Below, piece after piece: positions 1-6,926 of a DNA stretch of 13,758 bases. A program made the translations under genes and the position numbers. The number at the start of each line of letters is the position of its first letter. Positions within the stretch are counted from its first letter, which is position 1. Under the pieces are notes generated by a model. That model did not search any database. It saw only the letters and a program-made list of their open reading frames with translations, and was not told the DNA's origin. Source of the stretch: Candidatus Latescibacterota bacterium (GTDB lineage Bacteria; Latescibacterota; MVCY01); assembly GCA_030669445.1 (NCBI GenBank), contig DAOVDP010000016.1, positions 1 through 13,758 on the forward strand. Direction: 5' to 3'.

Positions 1-14
1 AAAAAGTAGCAAAG

Positions 15-28
15 TTGTCATTCCGAAC
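15..28. repeat. Partial extra arm of the TTGTCATTCTGAGC repeat
   Basis: TTGTCATTCCGAAC here matches the first 14 bases of the element starting at 39 (TTGTCATTCTGAGC) at 12 of 14 positions and in the same orientation. It may be a degenerate or truncated copy of the same repeat family placed in tandem. The flanking sequence does not continue the match clearly, so this is a short partial copy at best. Confidence 0.4.
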
Positions 29-38
29 CCTTCGCCGC

Positions 39-156
39 TTGTCATTCTGAGCGCAGCGAAGAATCTCATCCTGCTCAGGGCAGGCTCCGTGAGGAATCTG
101 ATGTATTGATGAATTACAGTAGCTTATCAGATGCTTCGACAAGCTCAGCATGACAA
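39..156. repeat. 118-bp intergenic inverted-repeat element (TTGTCATTCTGAGC type)
   Basis: The two ends form an imperfect inverted repeat. The left arm (39-66) starts TTGTCATTCTGAGC and continues through CGAAG to ATCT. The reverse complement of the right arm (129-156) starts TTGTCATGCTGAGC and also continues through CGAAG to ATCT. The arms agree at 22 of 28 positions. The interior carries a further short copy of the theme (GAGGAATCTGA near 91-101). It contains no open reading frame, so it is a non-coding, MITE-like or palindromic intergenic repeat. I recall similar sequences as high-copy repeats in environmental bacterial genomes, but copy number cannot be judged from this window. Confidence 0.75.
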
Positions 157-161
157 AAAAG

Positions 162-180
162 GACTTTTTACGAATCAATC
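162..180. repeat. 19-base motif shared with 7049-7067
   Basis: GACTTTTTACGAATCAATC occurs six bases downstream of the inverted-repeat element ending at 156. The same sequence with one change (G for A at the 13th base) occurs at 7049-7067, at the right end of a different inverted-repeat element. An 18 of 19 match between two unrelated gaps is unlikely to be chance. It may be a terminal or flanking part of a repeat family. Confidence 0.6.
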
Positions 181-280
181 AAGGATGATATCGAGGGCAG
201 AAGCCCTCTCCCACAAGAGAATCCTTAAAAATGTTCCGTGTGGAAGAGCTTTTCCAGGCTCGACACCCTTGAAGGGTTAT
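181..280 (+). promoter_or_regulatory. Hairpin-rich leader upstream of the isoprenoid operon
   Basis: Several inverted repeats follow one another here. AAGGAT (181-186) can pair with ATCCTT (221-226), enclosing a perfect 6-bp hairpin GAGGGC-AGAA-GCCCTC (193-208). TGGAAGAGCTTTTCCA (241-256) is a 16-base palindrome with one mismatched pair that can wobble in RNA. ACCCTTGAAGGGT (265-277) is a perfect odd-length palindrome. None is followed by a T-run, so they do not look like terminators. They could be structured leader RNA, operators or repeat debris. I recognise no known riboswitch class and no clear -35/-10 pair. Confidence 0.35.
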
Positions 281-314
281 AGAATCTGAAGCGATAAGAT
301 AAGAATAGGAATTT

Positions 315-1418
315 GTGAATATGAGAGATAGCGAGCGAGAGAAGGTTTTTCTGGTCGAGTTTTCTGAACGCGCCCGCAGGGTGCGAGAATACCTGAATTC
401 GGAAGATTACCGGGGAAAATTCTCCCCCAGGCATATATCTGATTCAGCCTACAATTACCTCAATTCCGGAGGCAAATGCTTGCGTCCCGCAATACTGTTC
501 TTTTCCTGTGGGGCAGTGGGTGGAGATGAATCCAAGGCGCTGCCTGCGGCCGCCGCAATTGAGGTATTTCACATCTGGACCTTGGCCCACGACGATATCA
601 TAGACAGCGATAAGAAAAGACGAGGTCACCCTACTCTCCATGAGGAGTTCTCTCGGAGGGGACAAGAAGAACTGGGACTGGATCTCAGGGACGCTGTGCA
701 CTACGGCCTCTCAGTGGCAATATTGACCGGAGACCTTCAGCACGGCTGGTCAGTATCCCTGCTGACTGAATTGACCCGCAAGTACAACCTGGCTCCGCAG
801 ATCACCCTGCGCCTGATCGAAGAACTGAACACATATGTGACCTGTAATCTGCTTTCCGGCGAGCTGCTTGATATTCAATATTCGAGACTTCCCATTCAGT
901 CCTTGAAGGAAAAGGATATTCTCACTATGTTGTCGAAAAAGACGGCAGTTCTTTACGAGTTTGCCGGCAGGGCAGGTGCAATGATAGGACTGGAGGTCTC
1001 TGATCCCCATCACCGCTTCGTCCAGGCACTTTCTCTCTTTGCCAGTAAGTGCGGACTGGCCTTTCAGCTCCAAGACGATATCCTGGGGATAGTCGGCGAT
1101 GAGGAAAAACTGGGCAAATCTGTTGGCTCCGATATCAGGGAGGGAAAGAGAACTACCATAGTCTACTATGCCTTCCAGAGGGCAAGTACTGACCAGAAGA
1201 GACACCTGGGTCATATTCTGGGCAACAAGAATGCAACAGAAGAACAGGTGAGGGAAATCGCCGAACTGTTGGTGGAACTGGGAGCAGTAGAGAGGACCCA
1301 AAGATTGGCGAAGCGGTATGTGACAGAAGCGCTGGGATACCTCCAAGAACTCCCAGATTCTCGGTATAAAGAGCTTCTGGCCACTTGGGCCAATTATATA
1401 GTGAGCCGAGAGTTCTAA
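315..1418 (+). CDS. Polyprenyl diphosphate synthase (FPP/GGPP synthase type)
   Basis: This is a trans-type (E) polyprenyl synthetase of about 367 residues, which condenses IPP with allylic diphosphates to make C15-C20 or longer prenyl diphosphates for quinone, carrier-lipid or carotenoid synthesis. The sequence shows the IPP-binding GGKCLRP region (about residues 52-58) and the first Asp-rich motif DDIID (93-97). It also shows the second Asp motif DDILG (254-258), followed by GDEE and GSDIREGKRT. Length fits the family. The second motif lacks the final Asp of DDxxD, as I recall in many GGPP/long-chain enzymes, so product length is uncertain and ispA is not asserted. The start is either GTG at 315 or ATG at 321: AGGA at 307-310 is 4 bases from the first and 10 from the second. 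The stop abuts the dxs start with no gap, so the two genes should be co-translated as an isoprenoid operon. Confidence 0.92.
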   Translation: MNMRDSEREKVFLVEFSERARRVREYLNSEDYRGKFSPRHISDSAYNYLNSGGKCLRPAILFFSCGAVGGDESKALPAAAAIEVFHIWTLAHDDIIDSDKKRRGHPTLHEEFSRRGQEELGLDLRDAVHYGLSVAILTGDLQHGWSVSLLTELTRKYNLAPQITLRLIEELNTYVTCNLLSGELLDIQYSRLPIQSLKEKDILTMLSKKTAVLYEFAGRAGAMIGLEVSDPHHRFVQALSLFASKCGLAFQLQDDILGIVGDEEKLGKSVGSDIREGKRTTIVYYAFQRASTDQKRHLGHILGNKNATEEQVREIAELLVELGAVERTQRLAKRYVTEALGYLQELPDSRYKELLATWANYIVSREF

Positions 1419-3383
1419 ATGAAAAAAAGAGGAAGAAAAAAGGGGGGAAACGCGGACGGGCGAGAGGTATCTCTACCTTCTGCTTCAGACTCCCAGCACT
1501 CGATATTGGATACTATCGACTCTCCCGAAGATCTTCGGAGGCTACGGATCCCGGAGCTGGCGGAGTTAGCAGAGGAGATCAGGGAGCGAATCATCTCGGT
1601 GGTCTCCCGAACTGGGGGACACTTGGCTCCGAGCTTAGGGACTGTGGAGCTGACTATCGCCCTTCACTATGTGTTCAACACTCCGGTGGACAAGATAATC
1701 TGGGATGTGGGACACCAGGCTTATGCCCACAAATTGCTGACCGGGAGGCGAGAGGCCTTCGAGTCACTCCGGCAGTACAAAGGAATAAGCGGCTTCCTCC
1801 GCAGGGATGAAAGTCCTTACGATATTTTCGGCGCCGGACACAGCAGCACCTCCATATCGGCCGGCTTGGGAATAGCTTCTGCCAGGGACCTGAAGGGGGA
1901 AAGCTACCATGTGGTTGCTGTCATCGGTGACGGAGCTATGGGCGCTGGTATTGCTTTTGAAGGCCTGAATAACGCCGGTGCCTCCGGGAGAAATCTCATT
2001 GTTGTCCTTAACGACAACCAAATGTCCATCTCCCCCAATGTGGGGGCTTTGGCTCGATACTTCACCACCATAATCACCTCCCAACCCTACAAGAGCCTGA
2101 AGGCCGATATCTGGGAGCTGACCGGATTACTACCCAGAGGAACAGGACGAATAAGAACGGCAATCCGGGGAATTGACGAGAGTATTAAATCATTAATTGT
2201 CCCTGGAGCTTTCTTTGAGAAGATGGGATTTCGATATATAGGTCCCATAGATGGGCACAATCTCTCTTACCTGATTAGAATTCTTAGGTCTGTCAAGGAG
2301 ATTTCAGGTCCAGTTTTGGTGCATGTTCAGACTGTTAAAGGCAAAGGATATCATTTTGCTGAAGCCGACGCCTCCCGGTTTCACGGTCTGGATGCCTTTG
2401 ATAAATCGACAGGCCGCAGCAAAACTAACCGGGCAGGACCATCTTGCTCTGAGGTATTCGGTAAAGTCTTGGTAGAGTTCGCCCGAAAGCGTCAAGATAT
2501 TGTGGCTATCACCGCAGGAATGACCAAGGGTACAGGGTTAAGTCGGTTTGCTGAAAAATTTCCCCACAGGTTTTTTGATGTGGGTATTGCCGAGGAGCAT
2601 GCGGTGACCTTTGCAGCGGGACTGGCGGTGGCAGGATACAAGCCAGTGGTAGCAATCTATTCCACCTTCTTGCAGAGGGCCTTCGACCAGATTATCCACG
2701 ATATCGCCTTGCAGAAATTGCCGGTAGTCTTTGGAGTAGATCGTAGTGGAATAGTGGGCGAAGATGGCCCCACCCATCATGGGAACTTCGATCTCAGTTT
2801 TCTCCGCCAAATTCCCAATATGGTAATTATGGCCCCTGCAGAGGAGTCAGAACTCCGAGAGATGCTGGAACTGGCCCTAAACTACCAGAACGGCCCGATA
2901 GCTCTTAGATACCCCAGAGGGACGGCCAGAAGAGTTGATTCCAGCAAGAAGATCAAAAAACCCTTAAGGATGGGAACGGGGTCAGTTCTGTGTCAGGGCA
3001 AGGACGCTGTTATCTTAGCCGTCGGTTCAATGGTCTGGCCCGCATTGGAGGCAGCCCAGCTTATTAAAGAATACTCCGTGGGCGTGGTCAATATGAGGTT
3101 TGTGAAACCCTTAGATAAGAAGCTACTTCGCCGTATCTACCGAAAGGGTTCGAAGATCGTTACTATAGAGGAGAACGCATTAGAGGGTGGATTCGGCTCA
3201 GCAGTCATGGAGTTTTACGAGCAAAATGGGATATCAGATGTGAGACTGAAGAGGTTGGGCATTCCAGACAGATTCATCGAGCATGGCCCGAGAGAAATCC
3301 TGCTGAGGAAGATAGGCCTTGACACCGAAGGAATTGCCAAAGGTGTACGAAGGTTCCTGCAGGAAGAGACGAAAGTAGTGTAG
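1419..3383 (+). CDS. dxs: 1-deoxy-D-xylulose-5-phosphate synthase
   Basis: Dxs is the thiamine-diphosphate enzyme that joins pyruvate and glyceraldehyde 3-phosphate in the first step of the MEP isoprenoid pathway. The 654 residues carry the family landmarks in order: GGHLAPSLGTVELT with the active-site His (68), GAGHSSTS (138-144), the TPP/Mg motif GDGAMGAG (170-177) with LNDN (197-200), and PIDGH (276-280). Then come DVGIAEEHAVTFAAG with the catalytic Glu (392), YSTFLQRAFDQ (414-424), and VGEDGPTHHGNFD. A transketolase C-terminal domain follows. The ATG immediately follows the upstream stop. From this start the protein has a basic, low-complexity extension of about 28 residues before LDTIDSPEDL. 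An in-frame TTG at 1506 would remove it but has no visible ribosome site. Pairing with the prenyl synthase supports a precursor-plus-extension operon. Confidence 0.97.
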   Translation: MKKRGRKKGGNADGREVSLPSASDSQHSILDTIDSPEDLRRLRIPELAELAEEIRERIISVVSRTGGHLAPSLGTVELTIALHYVFNTPVDKIIWDVGHQAYAHKLLTGRREAFESLRQYKGISGFLRRDESPYDIFGAGHSSTSISAGLGIASARDLKGESYHVVAVIGDGAMGAGIAFEGLNNAGASGRNLIVVLNDNQMSISPNVGALARYFTTIITSQPYKSLKADIWELTGLLPRGTGRIRTAIRGIDESIKSLIVPGAFFEKMGFRYIGPIDGHNLSYLIRILRSVKEISGPVLVHVQTVKGKGYHFAEADASRFHGLDAFDKSTGRSKTNRAGPSCSEVFGKVLVEFARKRQDIVAITAGMTKGTGLSRFAEKFPHRFFDVGIAEEHAVTFAAGLAVAGYKPVVAIYSTFLQRAFDQIIHDIALQKLPVVFGVDRSGIVGEDGPTHHGNFDLSFLRQIPNMVIMAPAEESELREMLELALNYQNGPIALRYPRGTARRVDSSKKIKKPLRMGTGSVLCQGKDAVILAVGSMVWPALEAAQLIKEYSVGVVNMRFVKPLDKKLLRRIYRKGSKIVTIEENALEGGFGSAVMEFYEQNGISDVRLKRLGIPDRFIEHGPREILLRKIGLDTEGIAKGVRRFLQEETKVV

Positions 3384-3477
3384 GGAGCTTGGTTCTCCGT
3401 AAAGACAGGACCTACGCCCCATAAAGGGGTTACACTGAGGTGGTTGACTGGAGGGATAATCCTGAGACGCCTGTAGT

Positions 3478-3496
3478 GCCGGGGTTTATCCCCGGC
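3478..3496. repeat. GC-rich palindrome between dxs and nadK
   Basis: GCCGGGG (3478-3484), TTTAT loop and CCCCGGC (3490-3496) form a perfect 7-bp GC hairpin. It lies 95 bases after the dxs stop and 17 bases before the nadK ATG. The downstream CTTTAGGG is too T-poor for a classic intrinsic terminator, and the nadK ribosome site sits right after it. It resembles a short palindromic intergenic repeat. Transcript-end stabilisation, weak termination or modulation of nadK translation are all possible. Confidence 0.55.
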
Positions 3497-3500
3497 CTTT

Positions 3501-3505
3501 AGGGA
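3501..3505 (+). promoter_or_regulatory. Ribosome binding site of nadK
   Basis: AGGGA lies 8 bases before the ATG at 3514, a normal spacing. It begins only 4 bases after the GC hairpin at 3478-3496, so hairpin formation could affect ribosome access. Confidence 0.5.
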
Positions 3506-3513
3506 ATAGTCCA

Positions 3514-4362
3514 ATGAAGAGGATAAAAAATATCGGCATTATCGCCAACACAAGAAAACCCACTGTTAAAAAAGTGGTAGGGGATTGTATCACTCTGGCC
3601 TGCCAGCAGGGGATAAGGTGTTTCTTAGAGGAGAAACTCAAAGGCATCTGCCCGGGAGCAGGGGAGTTCCTTCCCCCTCAAGAACTTGTCTCCCGCTCGG
3701 ATGCCATCTTCACCCTCGGGGGGGATGGCACGATCCTCTTCGCTGCCCGATTTACTGGACCTTCCGCTACCCCCTTGCTGGGGGTGAACTTGGGGAGCTT
3801 GGGCTTTCTGACTCAGATCGGCCCCGCTCAATTAGAAGAAGCCCTTCGCAGAATTCTCAAGGGAGATTACCAGCTTGACCGGCGAATAACAATTGAAATT
3901 GTTTGCGGGGACAAAACCTTTTTCGCCTTAAATGAAGTCGTTATAGAGAAAGGGGCTTCTCTCCGAGTTATCACGATGGAACTCTGGGCCGGAGAGCAGT
4001 CAGTTGGCAGTTACATTGCCGATGGGCTGATTATCTCCACCCCGACCGGTTCCACGGCTCACTCTCTGGCTGCCGGGGGGCCGATTCTACACCCCCAGGC
4101 CCAAGTTTTGGTCGTAACGCCTATCTCTCTCCATTCGCTGGCAGTGCGTCCCCTGGCCTTCCCTGCCCACACACTCTTTACTGTTACATTAGACACGGAA
4201 GGGCCTCAGGCGATAGTAGTCGCAGATGGCCAGAGGGAGTGCCAGATTCAACCAGGGGAACAGATACTGGTGAAAAAGAGCCCTCACACAGTAGACTTGA
4301 TCGATTTCCAGGAACATTCCTTTTATGATCTGCTCAGGTCGAGATTCAAATGGGGCATTTAG
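3514..4362 (+). CDS. nadK: NAD kinase
   Basis: This is the ATP (or polyphosphate)-dependent NAD+ kinase, which makes NADP+ in the cytoplasm. The 282-residue length is typical. The N-terminal IGIIANTRKP strand is followed by the diagnostic GGDGT (69-73, with the essential Asp71), GVNLGSLGFLT (90-100) and the NE pair (140-141). The NAD-binding ADGLIISTPTGSTAHSLAAGG follows (from about 169). The TAHSL version replaces the Tyr of E. coli TAYSL, a natural variant I would not over-read. A C-terminal VADGQ completes the fold. In many bacteria nadK sits between dxs/tlyA and recN, and this position agrees, except that no tlyA is present. The ribosome site AGGGA at 3501-3505 supports the ATG. Confidence 0.96.
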   Translation: MKRIKNIGIIANTRKPTVKKVVGDCITLACQQGIRCFLEEKLKGICPGAGEFLPPQELVSRSDAIFTLGGDGTILFAARFTGPSATPLLGVNLGSLGFLTQIGPAQLEEALRRILKGDYQLDRRITIEIVCGDKTFFALNEVVIEKGASLRVITMELWAGEQSVGSYIADGLIISTPTGSTAHSLAAGGPILHPQAQVLVVTPISLHSLAVRPLAFPAHTLFTVTLDTEGPQAIVVADGQRECQIQPGEQILVKKSPHTVDLIDFQEHSFYDLLRSRFKWGI

Positions 4363-4383
4363 CTGTTTCCAGGAACTATGCTG

Positions 4384-4403
4384 ATAGCGTGAGGCCACGC
4401 TGT
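4384..4403. other. Hairpin downstream of nadK
   Basis: AGCGTG (4386-4391), AGGC loop and CACGCT (4396-4401) form a 6-bp stem that a G-T wobble and an A-T pair can extend to 8 bp. It begins about 20 bases after the nadK stop. No T-run follows, so it is at most a weak terminator or a 3'-end stabilising structure. Confidence 0.35.
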
Positions 4404-4470
4404 ATGAGACAATGACTCCGAGAATGGCTTGAATTTTTATGGACAGAAATCAACTACCAAATCATAATTG

Positions 4471-4539
4471 GCCACAAAGACACAAAGGCACAAAAACAGC
4501 CAATATTATCTAATCTTAGTGTCTTGGTGCCTTAGTGGC
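4471..4539. repeat. CACAAAG-type inverted-repeat element
   Basis: The left arm (4471-4494) reads GCCACAAAGACACAAAGGCA and on. The reverse complement of the right arm (4516-4539) reads GCCACTAAGGCACCAAGACA and on. The arms agree at 19 of 24 positions, and the five mismatches fall exactly every fourth base. Each arm is itself built of 8-9 base units of the form CACAAAG. A 21-base AT-rich spacer separates the arms. It is non-coding and lies wholly within the nadK-recN gap. I recall related CACAAAGACACAAAG repeats as widespread in environmental genomes. Confidence 0.7.
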
Positions 4540-4581
4540 TAAGTCCTTTCCCGAAAGAGATTTTTACATCTATTTCAGGTT

Positions 4582-6300
4582 ATGTTACGAGAATTGCACA
4601 TCAAAAACTATGCTCTAATTGATGAAATACGGGTGGAGTTCTCTGCAGGCCTGAATATAATTACTGGGGAGACCGGTGCTGGCAAATCTATCCTCATCGG
4701 TTCCCTGGGACAAGTTCTTGGAGAACGGGCCACCCCAGATTTCATCAGAACCGGTGCGGACAGATATGTTGTCGAAGCACTTTTCCTGCTTGACGGGACC
4801 CATCCGGTGTTTGCCGTCCTGAAGCAACTGGGAGTGGAAACCGAGGCGGGAGAACTCATCTTGCGTCGGGAGACCTCAACCGAAGAACACAGCCGATGTT
4901 ACGCCAATGACACCCAGGTCACTGCCCGGGCCTTAAGGTCCATCGGCGATCTGCTGGTAGACATACATGGTCCCCATAGCCATCAATCTTTGCTTAAGGT
5001 AGAAAAACATGTAGACTTCTTAGACAGCTTGGGACAGATGGAAGAACTTGTGGGGCAGATGGGACGGGAATATCACCGACTCAACTGCCTGAGAGGTGAG
5101 CTGGAGGAATTGAGACAGAGGAAAACCGCCGCCGAGGAGAAACGGGAACTCTACAGCTTTCAGCTCAAAGAGATCACTGACGCCTCCTCTGACCTGGAAA
5201 GTTGGGAACAACTGGAACAGGAATCCACTGTTTTGGAGAACAGAGAGCGGTTGGCTGAGGATGTGATACAGCTCTATGATCTGTTATATGATGGAGAGGA
5301 TTCGGTAGCAGAGAGACTGGGAAGGGGTGCTCATTGGCTTAAGGACGCAGCCCGATTTGACCAAATCCTGGCAGAAAAGAACAAAGCCTACGACTCCTTG
5401 ATTTACGAATTAGAAGACCTCTCATTTTTCCTGCGCGATTACGGTGAGAAACTGCAGGACGATCCCCAACGGTTAGAGGATCTCAGGAGCAAACTGGCAG
5501 GACTGGAACAGATCAAGAGAAAATACGGAGAGAGTGTGGAGAAAGTCTGGGAACGAAAGAAATTCCTGGAGAAAGAGCTTGTTCTCTCGGGTAACATTGA
5601 CCAACAGATAGAGGAAGTGGAAGGGTCCGTTCAAAAGCTGCAGGAAGAACTCTCCCGACGATGCGCTTCGGTTTCTCAGAGGCGTCGGGCCGCAGCTTCC
5701 CATTTAACTGTTCAGGTCGAGTCTTCCTTAAAGCAATTGGGAATACCCAACGCTCAGTTTGAGGTGAGATTTTTCGATAGAGAAGACCCCAAGGGAACGG
5801 TGGAAATTGACGGCAAGTGGTTCAACCCGGGTCCTACAGGGATCGAGGAGGTGGAGTTCTTTATCTCTACTAATGCAGGAGAAGAGAAGAAACCCCTGGT
5901 TAAGATAGTCTCCTTGGGCGAGATTTCCCGGATTATGCTTTCGTTGAAAAGTATCTTGGTAGAGGTAGACGCCATTCCCACTTTGATCTTTGACGAGATC
6001 GATGTGGGCGTCTCCGGACGCATCGCCGAGGCAGTGGGCAGAAAGATGAAACAACTTTCTGCCACCCATCAAATCATATCGATAACTCATCTGCCGCAAA
6101 TAGCCAAGATGGCAGACAGGCACCTCTCTGTTTTTAAGAAGGTCAAAGACGGCAGAAGCACTACCAGAGCGGTAGGATTAACAGAAGAGGAAAGAATCGA
6201 AGAGATAGCGAAGCTTTTGGAAGGAGAGCTAATCTCCCAAACGGCGATCAGACACGCTGAGGAGATGCTCCGTCAGAGAGAGAGGAGTACCCGCAGATGA
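4582..6300 (+). CDS. recN: DNA repair protein RecN
   Basis: RecN is an SMC-like ATPase that acts in double-strand-break repair with RecA. The 572 residues match the family length and layout. The N-terminal half-ATPase opens LRELHIKNYALIDE and carries Walker A GETGAGKS (29-36). A central coiled coil runs from about 150 to 380. The C-terminal half has the signature region (VSLGEISR, 443-450), Walker B LIFDEIDVG (468-476) and the ITHLPQIA switch His (503). Two ATP-site motifs differ from the usual forms: DIHGPHSHQ instead of DIHGQHEHQ, and SLGE instead of SGGE. The ATG at 4582 is chosen because it gives the standard RecN N-terminus. The upstream AGG is only 2 bases away, so the ribosome site is poor. 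The stop overlaps the next gene by four bases (ATGA), indicating translational coupling. Confidence 0.95.
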   Translation: MLRELHIKNYALIDEIRVEFSAGLNIITGETGAGKSILIGSLGQVLGERATPDFIRTGADRYVVEALFLLDGTHPVFAVLKQLGVETEAGELILRRETSTEEHSRCYANDTQVTARALRSIGDLLVDIHGPHSHQSLLKVEKHVDFLDSLGQMEELVGQMGREYHRLNCLRGELEELRQRKTAAEEKRELYSFQLKEITDASSDLESWEQLEQESTVLENRERLAEDVIQLYDLLYDGEDSVAERLGRGAHWLKDAARFDQILAEKNKAYDSLIYELEDLSFFLRDYGEKLQDDPQRLEDLRSKLAGLEQIKRKYGESVEKVWERKKFLEKELVLSGNIDQQIEEVEGSVQKLQEELSRRCASVSQRRRAAASHLTVQVESSLKQLGIPNAQFEVRFFDREDPKGTVEIDGKWFNPGPTGIEEVEFFISTNAGEEKKPLVKIVSLGEISRIMLSLKSILVEVDAIPTLIFDEIDVGVSGRIAEAVGRKMKQLSATHQIISITHLPQIAKMADRHLSVFKKVKDGRSTTRAVGLTEEERIEEIAKLLEGELISQTAIRHAEEMLRQRERSTRR

Positions 6301-6881
6301 AACGAGCAGCATTGGCAGCAAATCTACTGGCAATAAGCAGAGTGCTTTTGATTCCACCGTTTATTCTCTGTATTATCTTCAGCCAAAGAGATGGGTTTTA
6401 CCTGAATCTGGCCCGGGTGCTACTTTTCTATGGGGTAGTGAGCGATATCTTAGATGGGCGGCTGGGTGCGTTAGCTGGGAATAATCCTATCGGTCAGTTT
6501 TTAGATCCCTTAGCAGATAAATTATGCATAGCAGCGATTTATATCTCTCTTTCTCTGGCCTGGCATAACCCTCCTCTGTGGTTAACTTCCATAGTAGTAG
6601 GGCGCTTTCTGGTTGTGCGTTTGCTATGGTTAGTCGGGTTCTTAAGGGCAAAGGAGAAATTGCACTCTTTTCTTCAGAAAAAGAGCATTTTGACCAAGCC
6701 TAATCTGTGGGGAAAGGCCTCCTCCTGGTCTCAGGCGATACTTATTGTCGCCATTCTGTTCTCTCTGCCCGGAGGCTGGGTCACCTTTCTCTACTGGACA
6801 GTGGCGGCTGTCACGGTGACAACAGGGATAATTTACTTAGTCCAGGGGGGACGAGAGGCAAAGAGGTTGGGCTTAGTCTGA
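6297..6881 (+). CDS. CDP-alcohol phosphatidyltransferase family protein (PgsA-like)
   Basis: This is an integral-membrane enzyme of about 194 residues from the family that moves a phosphatidyl group from CDP-diacylglycerol to an alcohol, for example glycerol 3-phosphate in phosphatidylglycerol synthesis. The start NLLAISRVLLIP (9-20) is typical of PgsA, and hydrophobic helices fill most of the protein. The metal-binding motif is present as SDILDG (49-54) and GQFLDPLADK (66-75), with Asp50, Asp53, Asp70 and Asp74 all in place. The family consensus DGxxAR is altered: it reads DGRLGA, lacking the Arg, and the spacing to the Gly is one residue shorter. The alcohol acceptor therefore cannot be assigned, and pgsA is likely but not certain. 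It overlaps recN by ATGA, so expression is probably coupled. Upstream GAGAGAGAGGAG-like sequence inside recN can serve as ribosome site. Confidence 0.85.
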   Translation: MKRAALAANLLAISRVLLIPPFILCIIFSQRDGFYLNLARVLLFYGVVSDILDGRLGALAGNNPIGQFLDPLADKLCIAAIYISLSLAWHNPPLWLTSIVVGRFLVVRLLWLVGFLRAKEKLHSFLQKKSILTKPNLWGKASSWSQAILIVAILFSLPGGWVTFLYWTVAAVTVTTGIIYLVQGGREAKRLGLV

Positions 6882-6926
6882 GCGAAATTGCCTTGGAACA
6901 GAGGAATTATCGGTTGCTTGATCCTT

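Noticed and set aside
39..156. Insertion sequence
   Set aside because: It has inverted ends but no transposase, and it is only 118 bp. At most it is a non-autonomous element.
750..1346. Long minus-strand open frame opposite the prenyl synthase
   Set aside because: It lies wholly inside a well-supported gene, its translation resembles no known family and it has no ribosome site. It is a shadow frame.
3444..3460. TTGACT and GATAAT as a promoter for nadK
   Set aside because: The two hexamers are only 5 bases apart, far too close for a sigma-70 promoter.
4471..4539. CRISPR array made from the CACAAAG units
   Set aside because: The units are 8-9 bases with no unique spacers, and the arrangement is an inverted repeat, with no cas genes nearby.
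5728..6123. Minus-strand open frame opposite recN
   Set aside because: It overlaps the conserved C-terminal ATPase region of RecN and shows no protein-like features of its own.
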